This document shows positions 29,470 through 38,802 of a stretch of 64,000 bases of DNA, piece after piece. The stretch covers positions 1 through 64,000 of the forward strand of contig NZ_PJIZ01000004.1 in the NCBI RefSeq assembly GCF_021596505.1. Reading direction: 5' to 3'. Under the pieces are notes generated by a model that did no database searches, had not been told where the DNA came from, and worked only from the letters and a program-made list of their open reading frames with translations. Position 1 is the stretch's first letter; each line of letters starts with the position of its first letter. Source of the DNA: Nostoc sp. CMAA1605. GTDB lineage: Bacteria; Cyanobacteriota; Cyanobacteriia; Cyanobacteriales; Nostocaceae. Both the position numbers and the translations under genes were made by a program.

Positions 29470-30733
29470 AATTACTCCCTTTCACTCACAGAATTATACA
29501 AACATTTAACAGGCGATCGTACATAAAACCTGGGGTTATACAAAATTGGTATTTGTACGGTCATAGCAAATTATTACTACCATACCGCTTTGGCTTTATT
29601 CTCTAGCAGGTGAAATATTTCTTTGAGAATATTTAATCTCTTTAGTCATGAGTTTTTTCCCTCCACTCAATCCCTTTTGAGTATATTTACTAAATAAATT
29701 TTTAAATTATATTTTTTGTTAAGTTTCCCTAGATTGGTCTAATATAGAGAAACGGTAGTTCACAACATAGCAATAGCTCTCATCCAAGAGGCTCAGGAAC
29801 GCTAACTGCCAAGTTAACGTTGCTCATGAAGTAGAAACCAAAATTAAACGTCAGCGTATATTTAAGTGGCTCGTCCACTGTCAATCTTAGCTCAGAGCGA
29901 TCAACGCTTAATCTGGTTCAACTACTGACAAAACGGCAATTTTAGGCTAGTAGCGTTACTCTGGCTGTGGTTAATAGCTAGTCATCTATAAGACTGGTAG
30001 AAACCCACATAGCTAGCCGTTCTCCTCAACAGAGTTGAGGAATATTAATCAATAAAGAAGTCAGAAGGAACAGCTTCCTGATTTTGCTCATCAAAACCAG
30101 AATTTTTCTTGAATTTTCTGGGGCTGGCGAATATTCATAGGAATATGTTCTTAGCGCATCTTGAGATTGATGATTTAGCAGGAGGGAATTACTTCCCGAA
30201 ATCCATGCTATAGCTACATTTATTTATCAGATCAATTAATGATCAGCTGTCACGCATCTAACTTACACAGCTTTTATTTTGATTATGAGCTGTTGACTGT
30301 TGAATGTTAATGGTTAATAGTCAACAAATTTCATGAGTAGTTGTGTAATTTAAAACGTTATAGCCGAAATATCCTCTGGAGTTAATGTCACTGCTATTAA
30401 CTCTCAAAAACGCTAATGAGAAAGAGTTTGACTTATTTCTTTCCCATTGTGCTAGCGCATCACTGCACTAGTTCAAGGCGTAAATGAGGAACTAATTGAA
30501 TTTATTGATCTTACAGCAGATTCGATGTTTATGAGGTACAGCAACCGATGGAACGTCAAGTTTTAAAACTACCTTCTATAATTGGTGTACCTCAATTACT
30601 TCAAAAGTGCTGTATTCTCTGAATTTCATCCCTAACTAGAGATGAAGGTTCATTTTTGCGACATTTCTGTAGAGAAATGTCCTAAATTCACGCATCACTG
30701 TTTAAATTGTTGACTCCTCACACCCTCACCAAA
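29470..30733. other. Long gene-poor region
   Basis: About 1.26 kb lie here with no normal-sized ORF. I see AT-rich leader-like DNA next to the acidic-protein gene and a GTTAAC-containing small palindrome at 29807-29821. A stem GACATTTCT/AGAAATGTC sits at about 30659-30681. The stretch 30465-30600 gives protein-like reading in two frames (VNEELIEFIDL, then MERQVLKLPSIIG), as expected for a decayed gene. The motif ACTCCTCACACC lies at 30715-30726. No function is assigned. Confidence 0.4.
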
Positions 30734-30738
30734 ATGCT

Positions 30739-30849
30739 ATGAATGATTTTGAATTTATCTTGACTGTCTGCATTTCGGCCGTAGCTTACCTGGCTAGCGT
30801 TTACCTATTGATTTCATTGTCACAAAACTCAAATGAGTACACTGACTGA
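30739..30849 (+). CDS. Putative 36-residue single-span membrane peptide
   Basis: The ORF runs from ATG 30739 to TGA 30849, beginning MNDFEFILTVCIS. Hydrophobic residues 6-28 (FILTVCISAVAYLASVYLLISLS) form one transmembrane helix, followed by a short polar tail. The size and topology resemble small cyanobacterial membrane subunits, but I cannot match it to a named one. No good Shine-Dalgarno sequence is visible. A hairpin at 30932-30955 follows. Confidence 0.4.
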   Translation: MNDFEFILTVCISAVAYLASVYLLISLSQNSNEYTD

Positions 30850-30931
30850 GTGGATTATTAATATATAAATTAAGGTAATCATTGCTTTAATTTATAAACA
30901 TCATGTTGAATTTATGAGTAACATAGTGATT

Positions 30932-30955
30932 TAAACCCGGTTTTTCAGCCGGGTT
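30932..30955 (+). terminator. Hairpin AAACCCGG/CCGGGTTT
   Basis: A perfect 8-bp stem with an 8-nt loop is present. No long T run follows, so it is a possible terminator for the small membrane ORF or a structured 3' end. Confidence 0.5.
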
Positions 30956-31060
30956 TATAGTAGGTAAGGGTAAAATTTCTGGATTCAAATTATACCATTT
31001 CACGAAAAATCTGATATGGATTTAAACCTTGAAAATCTTGCTCCATATAGGTTTTTTAAT

Positions 31061-31115
31061 TGCGAATTGCGAATTGCGTTAGCGTAGCGGGACGTTAGTC
31101 CATTGCGAATTGGTA
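31061..31115. repeat. Copy of the AATTCGC / CCCGCTACGCTAACG repeat, reverse orientation
   Basis: GAATTGCG units followed by GTTAGCGTAGCGGGACGTTAGTCC are the reverse complement of the cluster at 12797-12950. Confidence 0.7.
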
Positions 31116-31125
31116 TTAGATATGA

Positions 31126-31569
31126 TTATCTGTTGTCTTTAACTTCAGATTGCGCCGCCGCCGGAGGACGTTTACCAGAGTTGCGGACATTAATAAATCT
31201 ACCAATTAACTCAAACCAAAAAGGCGCACCCATTGATATAGCAATTCCACTAATTAACCAACCAAAACCCATCGTCAAATAGCTATTAATTAAGGCGGGA
31301 TTTTTCTGGTCTTGTTTAGAGCCTAATTGTTGTTCTAAGTTAACCCTATTCCAGCCAATTGGTAAGGTAATCTCCTCTATAATATTATTAGTTTGTGCTT
31401 GCAACTTCTTAATTTCTGCTGGTGAATTCACACTATTAGACTGTACTACCTGTTCAGCATTATTCGCGATCGCTGTACGAATAGCCGCATCTTGAGATAA
31501 AATGCTGACAATGTGAAATGTATCGACATTGGCAATAACAGCGATACCAGAAATGTTGAATGTTTCCAA
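31126..31569 (-). pseudogene. 5'-truncated membrane-protein gene
   Basis: The 147-residue frame has only a weak TTG start that sits exactly at the edge of transposase remnant DNA. The C-terminal half has one clear membrane helix (LINSYLTMGFGWLISGIAISMGAPFWFELIGRFINVRN), then a KRPPAAAQ tail. This end is typical of bacterial proteins ending GAPFWFDLL..NVR with a missing larger N-terminal region. I infer that an insertion sequence removed the 5' part. The function is not assigned. Confidence 0.55.
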
Positions 31570-32240
31570 TTATTCTTGATTCGCACTATAAAATACTTGT
31601 TTTTTTGCACTAACTCTTGCATGAAATCGAGTCCTATAAATCCTCTGTTCATTACCCCAACTGCATTTAGCGGTAAATTAGACATCATCGACGAACCGAA
31701 TTTATAATCATGAGCATATCCAAAATTTATCAAATTATCTTCTGGACTGCCTGTTGACATCTTGAGAGAACTAAACAGTTTTACTTGATGCGATCCTAGA
31801 ACCCATAGCAACTTGCTTGTTCATGTAATTACTGTTGAATCAATTCGACAAATTGCATATTTGTCATTTAATTTCTTCTGGGCTTTTTTCTGCACCAATT
31901 GATTCAATTGATGATAAATATTTTGGAATATTTCTTGGCTTCTATGTGTGTTAGCCTTGGAAAATGTTGAAATCCTTACGTCAATTCCCGTATTGTTTAA
32001 TCTTTTAAATAAGTCCCGCATACTTGTTAAGCTATTATCCAAGGCATAAGCCAACCAACACTCAACATAAAGACGGCTATTCAAAACTGGATAATCATTT
32101 TTTGGCAACGGTTTGAAAATATCTTTGACAATCTTGGGGAATGAATTTATAATCATTATCAATCGATTTGTTTTAATAAATAGCCCAAAATATGGTAAAT
32201 CTTGGGCTATTTTTATCACAGATTTCTTAACATTCAACAC
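31563..32240 (-). pseudogene. Decayed DDE transposase (IS4-like)
   Basis: Two reading frames in the same phase (32240-31821 and 31811-31563) are separated by a single in-frame TGA at 31821-31823. Together they give an N-terminal part with LYVECWLAYALDNSLTSMRDLFKRLN and IDSTVIT (first catalytic Asp), then SKLLWVLGSHQVKLFSSL and GVMNRGFIGLDFMQELVQKNKYFIVRIKN (second Asp region, here Asn in MNRGF). The C-terminal catalytic Glu region is absent because the sequence breaks off at about 31563. It is non-functional. The family call rests on motif pattern. Confidence 0.7.
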
Positions 32241-32438
32241 TTTTGATTTTTTATAACTATCTATTTTTTCTAAACTACACCTTCATTTTTAACTTTCCAT
32301 CTCTTATGACTTTGGTTTTCAATCCAAAACTAGCGGACATATTCCCTATCATTTCTTTTGTGCCAGTTTCAGGTGCGGAATGTAGGATTTATCAAAAAAC
32401 TTTTTCTTCCCCTACACCCCCACACCCCTAATTCTTCC

Positions 32439-33272
32439 ATGTTCACTCACCTACCATCTTTAGGCGTTGGGTTGGGATTTCGCCAACCGTTCAAAAGTGA
32501 TTTGTTTCTCAACCGCCAACAGGTAGACTTTCTAGAAATTGTGGCGGAACATTACTTACAACCATCTTGGCAACAACAGCAAGAGTTAGAGTTATTAGCT
32601 AGTCATTTCCCCCTGATTCCCCACGCGATTAATTTATCTCTAGGGAGTGCGGAAGGTGTAGACACAGATTATCTTCGTCAACTAGCAGCCTTAATTAAAC
32701 AACTTAACCCGCCTTGGTGGAGTGAGCATATCTGCTTTACTAAAGCAGGTGGGGTTGATATTGGGCATTTATCACCCCTACCTTACACCAAAGAAGCCGT
32801 AAAAGTTCTGTGTCGCAATATTGCAGAAGTGCGACGCTGGGTTGATGTGCCGTTAATTTTGGAAAATATTACTTACATGGTGACTCTTCCTGGTGCGGAA
32901 ATGACCGAAGCCCAATTTTTGGCGGAAGTGGTCGAAAATGCTGATTGTGGGTTGTTATTGGATGTGACAAACCTGTACATTAATGCGGTGAATCATAGCT
33001 ATGATGTGCAGCAATTTATGCAAGATTTACCTTGGGAACGTGTCGTGCAGTTGCATTTTGTGGGTGGACATTGGCATGATGGCATATTGATTGATAGTCA
33101 TTCCCAAGCTACACCCCCTCAAGTATGGGAACTTATTGATGAAGTGGTGGCGCGTGTGGCGATAAAAGGAATCGTTTTAGAAAGGGATGAAAATATACCA
33201 GAATTTGCACAGTTGACAGCAGAACTGCAACAAGCAAGAGAAATTGGGAGGAGACACGGAAGATGGGGTTAA
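32439..33272 (+). CDS. DUF692 family multinuclear iron oxidative enzyme (MNIO)
   Basis: The protein is 277 residues from ATG 32439. I chose this start because LPSLGVGLGFR follows at once, as in the family; the 27 codons upstream are repeat-like. It is a TIM-barrel protein with the family's metal-ligand segments: EIVAEHYL, WWSEHICFTKAG, LENITYM, CGLLLDVTNLYINAVNH and LHFVGGHWHDGILIDSH. Characterised MNIOs (MbnB, TglH, BufB types) use iron clusters to modify Cys or other residues in ribosomal peptides, with a partner protein. The next gene overlaps by 10 bp and is the probable partner. No obvious precursor peptide is adjacent. Confidence 0.85.
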   Translation: MFTHLPSLGVGLGFRQPFKSDLFLNRQQVDFLEIVAEHYLQPSWQQQQELELLASHFPLIPHAINLSLGSAEGVDTDYLRQLAALIKQLNPPWWSEHICFTKAGGVDIGHLSPLPYTKEAVKVLCRNIAEVRRWVDVPLILENITYMVTLPGAEMTEAQFLAEVVENADCGLLLDVTNLYINAVNHSYDVQQFMQDLPWERVVQLHFVGGHWHDGILIDSHSQATPPQVWELIDEVVARVAIKGIVLERDENIPEFAQLTAELQQAREIGRRHGRWG

Positions 33273-33811
33273 AGCAAACCCAGCAACTTTTAGCCCAACT
33301 TTACACTAATACAGAATTGCGATCGCGTTTCTTTGCCAATCCCCAAGCCGTTGGTTTAGAAATGGGACTCAGTGACGATGAGGCGCAACAATTCGCGGAA
33401 CTTTCAGCCGCACAGGTGAATGTGTTTGCTAACTCCTTGAAGTGGAAGCGGTTAGGAGAAGTGCGGGAAATGCTACCGCGTACAGCTAAAGCATTGGGGA
33501 AAAATTTCCCGACACTGTTTTGGCGATATGCAGAAACTACTATTCCCCAAGGTGTGAAAAAACATCGCGAAGATGCGATCGCTTTTGCTGACTTTATCAT
33601 CAATGTCGCCCAAACCGAAGGCATTGACCCAGTTTGGATAGAAGATTTAGTCCGCTATGAACAAACTTGGCTATTGACTTACGCACAAGATAGATGTTAC
33701 AAAATGCTGCGCTTGCGTTACGCTGTGCATCAAGACTTTAGTCAGAAAAATGTGCTGGCTATTTGGTGGCGTTTAGGGAGTCGTTCACCACTGCGTCATT
33801 TTGTCCTCTAG
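33263..33811 (+). CDS. Probable partner protein of the DUF692 enzyme
   Basis: The 182-residue protein overlaps the MNIO gene by 10 bp, so it is translationally coupled. The N-terminal 70 residues (LLAQLYTNTELRSRFFANP, then GLSDDEAQQFAELSAAQVNVFANSL) form helices like the recognition domains of MNIO partner proteins. The rest (PTLFWRYAETTIPQGVKKHREDAIAFADFI, VRYEQTWLL) is also helical. It has no signal peptide. The partner role is inferred from coupling and general similarity to SCO6045/DUF2063-type partners. The precise family was not confirmed. Confidence 0.7.
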   Translation: MGLKQTQQLLAQLYTNTELRSRFFANPQAVGLEMGLSDDEAQQFAELSAAQVNVFANSLKWKRLGEVREMLPRTAKALGKNFPTLFWRYAETTIPQGVKKHREDAIAFADFIINVAQTEGIDPVWIEDLVRYEQTWLLTYAQDRCYKMLRLRYAVHQDFSQKNVLAIWWRLGSRSPLRHFVL

Positions 33812-35271
33812 TCGGAAATTACCTGAGCTAGTCGCCTAACTCCCTCTTGAATTTGCTGTTCACTTAATTCCGCATATCCAAAGATAAATTCACTACCAGG
33901 ACTAGCTTTTAAATATTGTGGATAGGCTGCGCCGATACCGACGTTAGCTAATGCAGCCCGTTTGACAATTTCATCATCAGGAATTTCGGTGTTGATTTTT
34001 ACCATCAGGTGCATCCCGGCGTTTTCTCCCATAATTTCCACACTGTCGCCAAAATGCTCCAACAAAGACTGTACTAAAATTTGTCGGCGTTGGTTGTAGA
34101 GCGATCGCATCCGTCTAATGTGCCGTTCTAAATGTCCTTCTGTAATAAAATCAGTCAGGGCGTATTGTTCCAATAGACTACATTGTCTGTCTGCTAGCCA
34201 TTTCGCCCGCGCAAACACATGAACTAAATTTTCTGGTAAAACTAAATAACCCAAGCGCAAAGCCGGAAATAGAACTTTAGAAAACGTCCCGACATACATA
34301 ATAGAGTTACCTTGATCTAATCCTTGTAACGCTGGAATAGGACGTTCACCATAGCGAAATTCGCTATCATAGTCATCTTCAATCATCATCACCCCAGACT
34401 TTTGCGCCCAAGCTAATAACTCTAGTCTGCGGGGGAGTGATAAAACCGCCCCTGTAGGAAATTGATGCGATGGCGTGATATACAGAAGTTTAATGTTAGG
34501 AATTACACTTAATTTTAGTTCATCCACTATTAATCCTGATTGATCGACAGCTACGGGAAATAACTTAGCTCCTTGTGCTAAAAAAGCCCGCCTCGCACCG
34601 AGATAGCCTGGCTCTTCTACAGCAACCCAATCACCCCGATCAATGAGCAAACGTGTAATTAAGTCAATTCCTTGCTGTGAACCACCGACAATCACGATTT
34701 GTTCAGCACTACAATTTACCGCCCTAGAACGCGAAATATAGGAAGCGATCGCCTCTCGTAATGCTTTATAGCCCAAAGAATATGAGGTATAATCTAGCAC
34801 TTCTGGATGAGAGCGACAATAGCGAGAAATTAACTTGCGCCATAAATCTATCGGGAAATGCTCAAAAGCAGGTCTACCATAGCTAAAGCTGATTTCTAGT
34901 TTTGCTTCTGGGATGTGTAAAAATGTCTTGTCGTTGAGACTTTCACCATAAGCTGATAACCGTATTGGAGAATTTGCTGGTGATGATTTTGACGGTGTTG
35001 GTGTAGCGTTGAGTAAATCGTCAGGAAGTTGACGACAAACAAAAGTTCCCGAACCCACAATGGTTTCTAGATAACCTTCACTCAGAAGTAGTTCATAACC
35101 TTGAGTGATGGTAGCACGGGAAACACCAAGTAATTGAGCAAGCGATCGCGTCGAAGGTAACTTTTGTCCAGATATTAATCTCCCCGTAAGAATAGCTTGG
35201 CGTAGTTCCTCGTAAACTTGGCGATGCAGAGGTAAAGGCGCGTGTGGATCGATATTAATTGTAAAGTCCAT
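33808..35271 (-). CDS. MocR-family (GntR plus aminotransferase) transcription regulator
   Basis: The 487-residue protein has an N-terminal GntR winged helix (PLHRQVYEELRQAILTGRLISGQKLPSTRSLAQLLGVSRATI, about 14-55). A fold-type I aminotransferase domain follows (about 115-487), including IVGGSQQGIDLI, EDDYDSEFRY and the PLP-lysine segment TFSKVLFPALRLGY. MocR proteins such as PdxR sense PLP and control vitamin B6 or amino-acid genes. The divergent neighbour at 35449 is a PNPOx-like protein, which fits. The stop overlaps the convergent MNIO partner gene by 4 bp. Confidence 0.88.
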   Translation of the reverse strand: MDFTINIDPHAPLPLHRQVYEELRQAILTGRLISGQKLPSTRSLAQLLGVSRATITQGYELLLSEGYLETIVGSGTFVCRQLPDDLLNATPTPSKSSPANSPIRLSAYGESLNDKTFLHIPEAKLEISFSYGRPAFEHFPIDLWRKLISRYCRSHPEVLDYTSYSLGYKALREAIASYISRSRAVNCSAEQIVIVGGSQQGIDLITRLLIDRGDWVAVEEPGYLGARRAFLAQGAKLFPVAVDQSGLIVDELKLSVIPNIKLLYITPSHQFPTGAVLSLPRRLELLAWAQKSGVMMIEDDYDSEFRYGERPIPALQGLDQGNSIMYVGTFSKVLFPALRLGYLVLPENLVHVFARAKWLADRQCSLLEQYALTDFITEGHLERHIRRMRSLYNQRRQILVQSLLEHFGDSVEIMGENAGMHLMVKINTEIPDDEIVKRAALANVGIGAAYPQYLKASPGSEFIFGYAELSEQQIQEGVRRLAQVISD

Positions 35272-35274
35272 GAT

Positions 35275-35350
35275 GGGGGAGGAGGTGGAGGGCAGGGGGC
35301 AGGGGGCAGGGGGAGAAAAACTAATGACTAATGACTAATGACTATTGACT
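35275..35350. repeat. STRR repeats in the divergent promoter region
   Basis: GGGGGCA units (35290-35313) and AATGACT/ATTGACT units (35322-35350) occupy the MocR side of the spacer. Confidence 0.65.
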
Positions 35351-35448
35351 ACTTTTCACAAGTGGACTGGTTATTTAATGAGAAATTGGCTATTGTGTCA
35401 TTCCATTTTCCTCAATACTCTAACGATATAGAGTAGAAATTGACAGTT

Positions 35449-36126
35449 ATGTCTCAAAAACAAGCACCTAGCCCCAGAACAACCGTTAAACGCGTACCTC
35501 AAAGAGCTGAATACGAATCTGACGTTATTTATCAAATTCTGGATGAAGGATTAGTCTGTCATGTCGGTTTTGTCGCCCAAGGACAACCTGTGGTAATTCC
35601 GACAGCCTACGGAAGAGTGGAAGACACACTATATATTCACGGCTCACCTGCTAGCCGGATGTTAAAAACACTCCAACAAGGTCTTGATGTTTGCGTCACA
35701 GTGACTTTAATTGATGGACTAATTTTGGCAAGATCGGCGTTTCATCACTCGATGAATTATCGCTCAGTCGTTGTCTTTGGTAAAGCCACACTAGTAGAAG
35801 ACGCAGAGCAAAAACTAGCCGCCCTCAAAGCATTTACAGAACACGTTATTTTAGGAAGATGGGAAGAAGTGCGATCGCCCAATCGTCAAGAATTAGCGGG
35901 AACTGTAGTTTTATCTTTACCTTTAGCCGAAGCCTCAGCCAAGGTTCGCACTGGTGGGCCTCTGGATGACGAAGCTGATTATCAAATTCCCGTATGGGCT
36001 GGGGAAATTCCTTTAAAACTGACTGCGGCTACACCCATCAGTGATTCTCGATTGGACTCAAGTATTGAAATACCCGCCTATGTTAGCCAATACACTAGAC
36101 CGCAAGTAGAGGGTGTAGGGGTATGA
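35449..36126 (+). CDS. Pyridoxamine 5'-phosphate oxidase-family flavin-binding protein
   Basis: The protein is 225 residues from ATG 35449 (MSQKQAPSPRTTVKRVPQRAEYE); an in-frame TTG three codons upstream is less likely. The split beta-barrel fold is indicated by ILDEGLVCHVGFVAQGQPVVIPTAYGRVEDTLYIHGSPASRML and RSAFHHSMNYRSVVVFGKA. It belongs to the FMN-binding PNPOx-like group that also contains NimA-type proteins. It is divergent from a MocR regulator that probably controls it. The reaction is unknown. Confidence 0.82.
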   Translation: MSQKQAPSPRTTVKRVPQRAEYESDVIYQILDEGLVCHVGFVAQGQPVVIPTAYGRVEDTLYIHGSPASRMLKTLQQGLDVCVTVTLIDGLILARSAFHHSMNYRSVVVFGKATLVEDAEQKLAALKAFTEHVILGRWEEVRSPNRQELAGTVVLSLPLAEASAKVRTGGPLDDEADYQIPVWAGEIPLKLTAATPISDSRLDSSIEIPAYVSQYTRPQVEGVGV

Positions 36127-36551
36127 GGGTGTAGGGGTGTAGGGGAAATACATGACTTAATTTTTGGTAAAACTAGTGGTCTGTCCCATGAGTTTTATTT
36201 GGGCTAACATTAATTGCTGATCGGTATAGGTTTTTAGACCCCTACACCCTTACACCCCCACACCCTTACACCCCTAGTTAAATAAAATCAAAATTATCTG
36301 TAAAATATTCATACAAACAGAGATAATATCTGGAGTAAAAAACCTCAGACATCAAAAAAGCACACTACAGACAAACCTTGTTTAACTGTGCGAATTCTTG
36401 GTTTTAGGTTGCATCCCAATCCAAAATCTGTCTTGAAAAGTTTCCTACGGCGGGAAACCCGCCTACAGAACTTTCCGCAAAATCCAAAATTGACTGGCTG
36501 AGTAATTGCCACGATCATCCATAATATAATTTTGAATTAATTTTTAAGCCC
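36127..36551. other. Spacer with TGTAGGGG repeats and inverted arms, upstream of thrC
   Basis: G-rich units GGTGTAGGGG run from within the end of the preceding gene at 36108 to 36143. The complementary CCCTACACCC / TTACACCCC units are at 36239-36276. A CGGCGGG/CCCGCC mini-palindrome lies at 36449-36464. The arms could form a long hairpin. The rest is AT-rich promoter-like DNA. Confidence 0.5.
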
Positions 36552-37643
36552 GTGACTGTAAGCTTGTCTATTGCTCAAACTCATCGCCAACCCTGGCCCG
36601 GACTCATAGAAGCCTATCGTGAGTATCTACCCGTCAGCGACACTACGCCGATTGTCACCTTATTAGAAGGTAATACTCCCTTGATTCCCGTGCCAGCGAT
36701 CGCAGAACGTATCGGTAGACAAGTGCGGGTATTTGTGAAATACGACGGTCTGAACCCCACCGGTAGTTTTAAAGACCGAGGGATGACAATGGCGATTACT
36801 AAAGCCAAAGAAGCAGGCGCGAAAGCTGTAATTTGCGCTAGTACCGGTAATACTTCCGCCGCCGCCGCCGCCTATGCGCGCCGTGGGGGAATGAAGGCTT
36901 TTGTGTTAATTCCCGATGGTTATGTCGCTTTGGGTAAGTTGGCGCAAGCTTTACTCTACGGTGCTGAAGTTTTAGCCATCAAGGGTAACTTTGACCGCGC
37001 TTTAGAAATTGTCCGGGATATGGCGGAAAATTATCCCATTACCTTGGTGAATTCCGTCAACCCCTACCGTCTGGAAGGTCAAAAAACCGGAGCATTTGAA
37101 ATTGTCGATGCTTTAGGTGACGCACCAGACTGGTTATGTATCCCCGTGGGTAATGCCGGTAATATAACAGCATACTGGATGGGTTTTTGTCAATATCATC
37201 AAGCCGGAAAATGCGATCGCCTACCCCGGATGATGGGATTTCAAGCCGCAGGAGCAGCACCGTTAGTAAATGGTCAGCCTGTCAGCCATCCCGAAACCAT
37301 CGCCACAGCTATACGTATCGGTAATCCTGCAAGTTGGGATAAAGCGATCGCAGCGCAATCAGCTAGTCAAGGTCAATTTAAAGCCGTTACCGACGAAGAA
37401 ATTCTCGACGCATACAGACTTTTAGCCTCATCAGAAGGTATTTTCTGTGAACCTGCTAGTGCGGCTTCCGTCGCTGGGTTATTACAGGTGAAAGACCAAG
37501 TACCGACAGGTGCAACTGTTGTGTGTATCCTGACTGGTAACGGTTTGAAAGACCCTGATACAGCAATTAAACACAGTCACGCCCAATTTAAACAGGGAAT
37601 TGAGGCAGAATTAAGTGATGTCGCTCAGGCGATGGGATTTTAG
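36552..37643 (+). CDS. thrC: Threonine synthase
   Basis: The 363-residue PLP enzyme converts O-phosphohomoserine to threonine. The PLP lysine is in GSFKDRGM (Lys74), with the phosphate-binding [11 protein letters not shown] and PVGNAGN segments later. The length matches the short bacterial type. The start is GTG at 36552; no in-frame ATG precedes the conserved N-terminus [14 protein letters not shown]. It is a single gene, followed by two strong hairpins. Confidence 0.95.
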   Translation: MTVSLSIAQTHRQPWPGLIEAYREYLPVSDTTPIVTLLEGNTPLIPVPAIAERIGRQVRVFVKYDGLNPTGSFKDRGMTMAITKAKEAGAKAVICASTGNTSAAAAAYARRGGMKAFVLIPDGYVALGKLAQALLYGAEVLAIKGNFDRALEIVRDMAENYPITLVNSVNPYRLEGQKTGAFEIVDALGDAPDWLCIPVGNAGNITAYWMGFCQYHQAGKCDRLPRMMGFQAAGAAPLVNGQPVSHPETIATAIRIGNPASWDKAIAAQSASQGQFKAVTDEEILDAYRLLASSEGIFCEPASAASVAGLLQVKDQVPTGATVVCILTGNGLKDPDTAIKHSHAQFKQGIEAELSDVAQAMGF

Positions 37644-37701
37644 ATTAGGGACTGGAGATTAGGGACTGGGAAGATTCTGGGTAGTAGCACGGCAAGTCTA
37701 A

Positions 37702-37793
37702 AATGTTGGGTTTCCTTTCGTCAACCCAACATTAATTTCTATTTGGAGAGAAGAGAAGCAATCCTAGAGAGTTTGGGATTGCTTCTCTTCTCT
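37702..37793. terminator. Two consecutive strong hairpins after thrC
   Basis: Hairpin 1: AATGTTGGGTT (37702-37712) with AACCCAACATT (37723-37733). Hairpin 2: an 18-bp perfect stem, AGAGAAGAGAAGCAATCC (37747-37764) with its complement at 37776-37793. Neither is followed by a T run. They may protect or end the thrC mRNA, or may be dispersed repeats. Confidence 0.6.
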
Positions 37794-37825
37794 TGCAATG
37801 ACATTAAATATTTTTGTCTATCTAC

Positions 37826-37942
37826 TTAACGATATGCTTCTCTTAAAAACTTTGCATAATTTCCCAGCACTCTCATCGTATCAGAATGTCCTACACCCAA
37901 AGTGCGCTCACAAATTGCCGCAGCTTGCTGATAAAGAGACAT
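37826..37942 (-). pseudogene. TPR-repeat remnant
   Basis: The 38-residue minus-strand frame reads MSLYQQAAAICERTLGVGHSDT and continues through a single tetratricopeptide unit (ALxIxERxLGxxHxDT..LxNYAxF pattern) to a stop. Full members of this family have many such repeats, so this is a relic of a larger gene. Confidence 0.55.
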
Positions 37943-38085
37943 AAAAATTTTAGTTTAGTCTCATCATAATTTGAACTATTAATTACAAGTCAATTCCTCA
38001 TCATTACAATGTGGAATATGGTGTTAGCGATCAGCTATTCCATATTTTGAAATTTTCAGAATTGCCAATCGAGAGGAAATTGCAA

Positions 38086-38352
38086 ATGGCAAAGTATAGC
38101 AGTCAAATTCAGATTGATGACCTAATTGATGATGCCATAAATAACGCTATTGCCCGTCGTCAAGAAGGTTTAGGTTTATCAGATTTATCTAATGAACAAG
38201 CAAGAAATATTGCAGGTGGTTTCAGTGATTACAGTTCAAAAGATGTTTTCTCAGGAATAAATGGTGGCTCAACTGTTGGAATTATTGCCGTACCAGATAC
38301 AACAATGCCTACAGGATATAATCCCATACCCATAAGAAATAAGATAGTTTAA
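38086..38352 (+). CDS. Putative double-glycine leader peptide (RiPP/bacteriocin-like precursor 1)
   Basis: The peptide is 88 residues from ATG 38086, chosen because GAGAGGA lies 9 nt upstream; an earlier in-frame start at 38011 has no such site. The N-terminal 45 residues form an acidic helix leader ending LSDLSNEQARNIAGG, the pattern cut by C39-peptidase ABC exporters. The putative core of 43 residues (FSDYSSKDVF, then a Gly/Pro/Thr-rich end) has no Cys. The core is unrelated to those of the next two genes. No exporter or modification enzyme is adjacent. A terminator follows. Function as an exported peptide is inferred. Confidence 0.65.
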   Translation: MAKYSSQIQIDDLIDDAINNAIARRQEGLGLSDLSNEQARNIAGGFSDYSSKDVFSGINGGSTVGIIAVPDTTMPTGYNPIPIRNKIV

Positions 38353-38802
38353 GGCCATTTTGATCGAAGATAATTCGACAGAAACAAATCTGAATAATTG
38401 TTTTGATCAACCCGATATTTTTTTGGGTTGATTTTTGTCGTGTTGATTTTTCAGGTTTGTTACCAAATAGAAAATCAGGACATAAATATTTTATTTTTGA
38501 AAAATTTTGAGTGTATTTTTTCTGATACTAGGGAATAAATATCATATTTTCAAAAAAATATAGACAGAAATAAACCTGAAAATCTAATCGGAATTGATAT
38601 AGAAAATACGAGTGCTATGATATTTGATTTTCTCGGAATTGAGCATCATTATACGTGATTAAAAATAACTCTCTTATGTCACTTTATCATTCTAATAATG
38701 CTTGAAATTCATCTCAAAAATAGACAACATAAAAGTGTAGTGAGTGATTTATAAATCACTATCTAAAACGCAAATATGGCTAATAAAGGAGTATGTTACA
38801 TC
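38353..38802. other. AT-rich spacer between peptide genes
   Basis: It contains the terminator at 38408-38436, then about 340 bp of strongly AT-rich DNA that presumably includes the promoter of the next peptide gene. No ORF was found. Confidence 0.4.
38408..38436 (+). terminator. Terminator after peptide gene 1
   Basis: CAACCC (38408-38413) pairs with GGGTTG (38425-38430) and is followed by ATTTTT. Confidence 0.7.

Noticed and set aside
30715-30726. ACTCCTCACACC as the sRNA Yfr1
   Set aside because: The following terminator stem and T run of Yfr1 are absent, and the known genomic context (near guaB/trxA) is not here; kept only as a remark in the desert finding.
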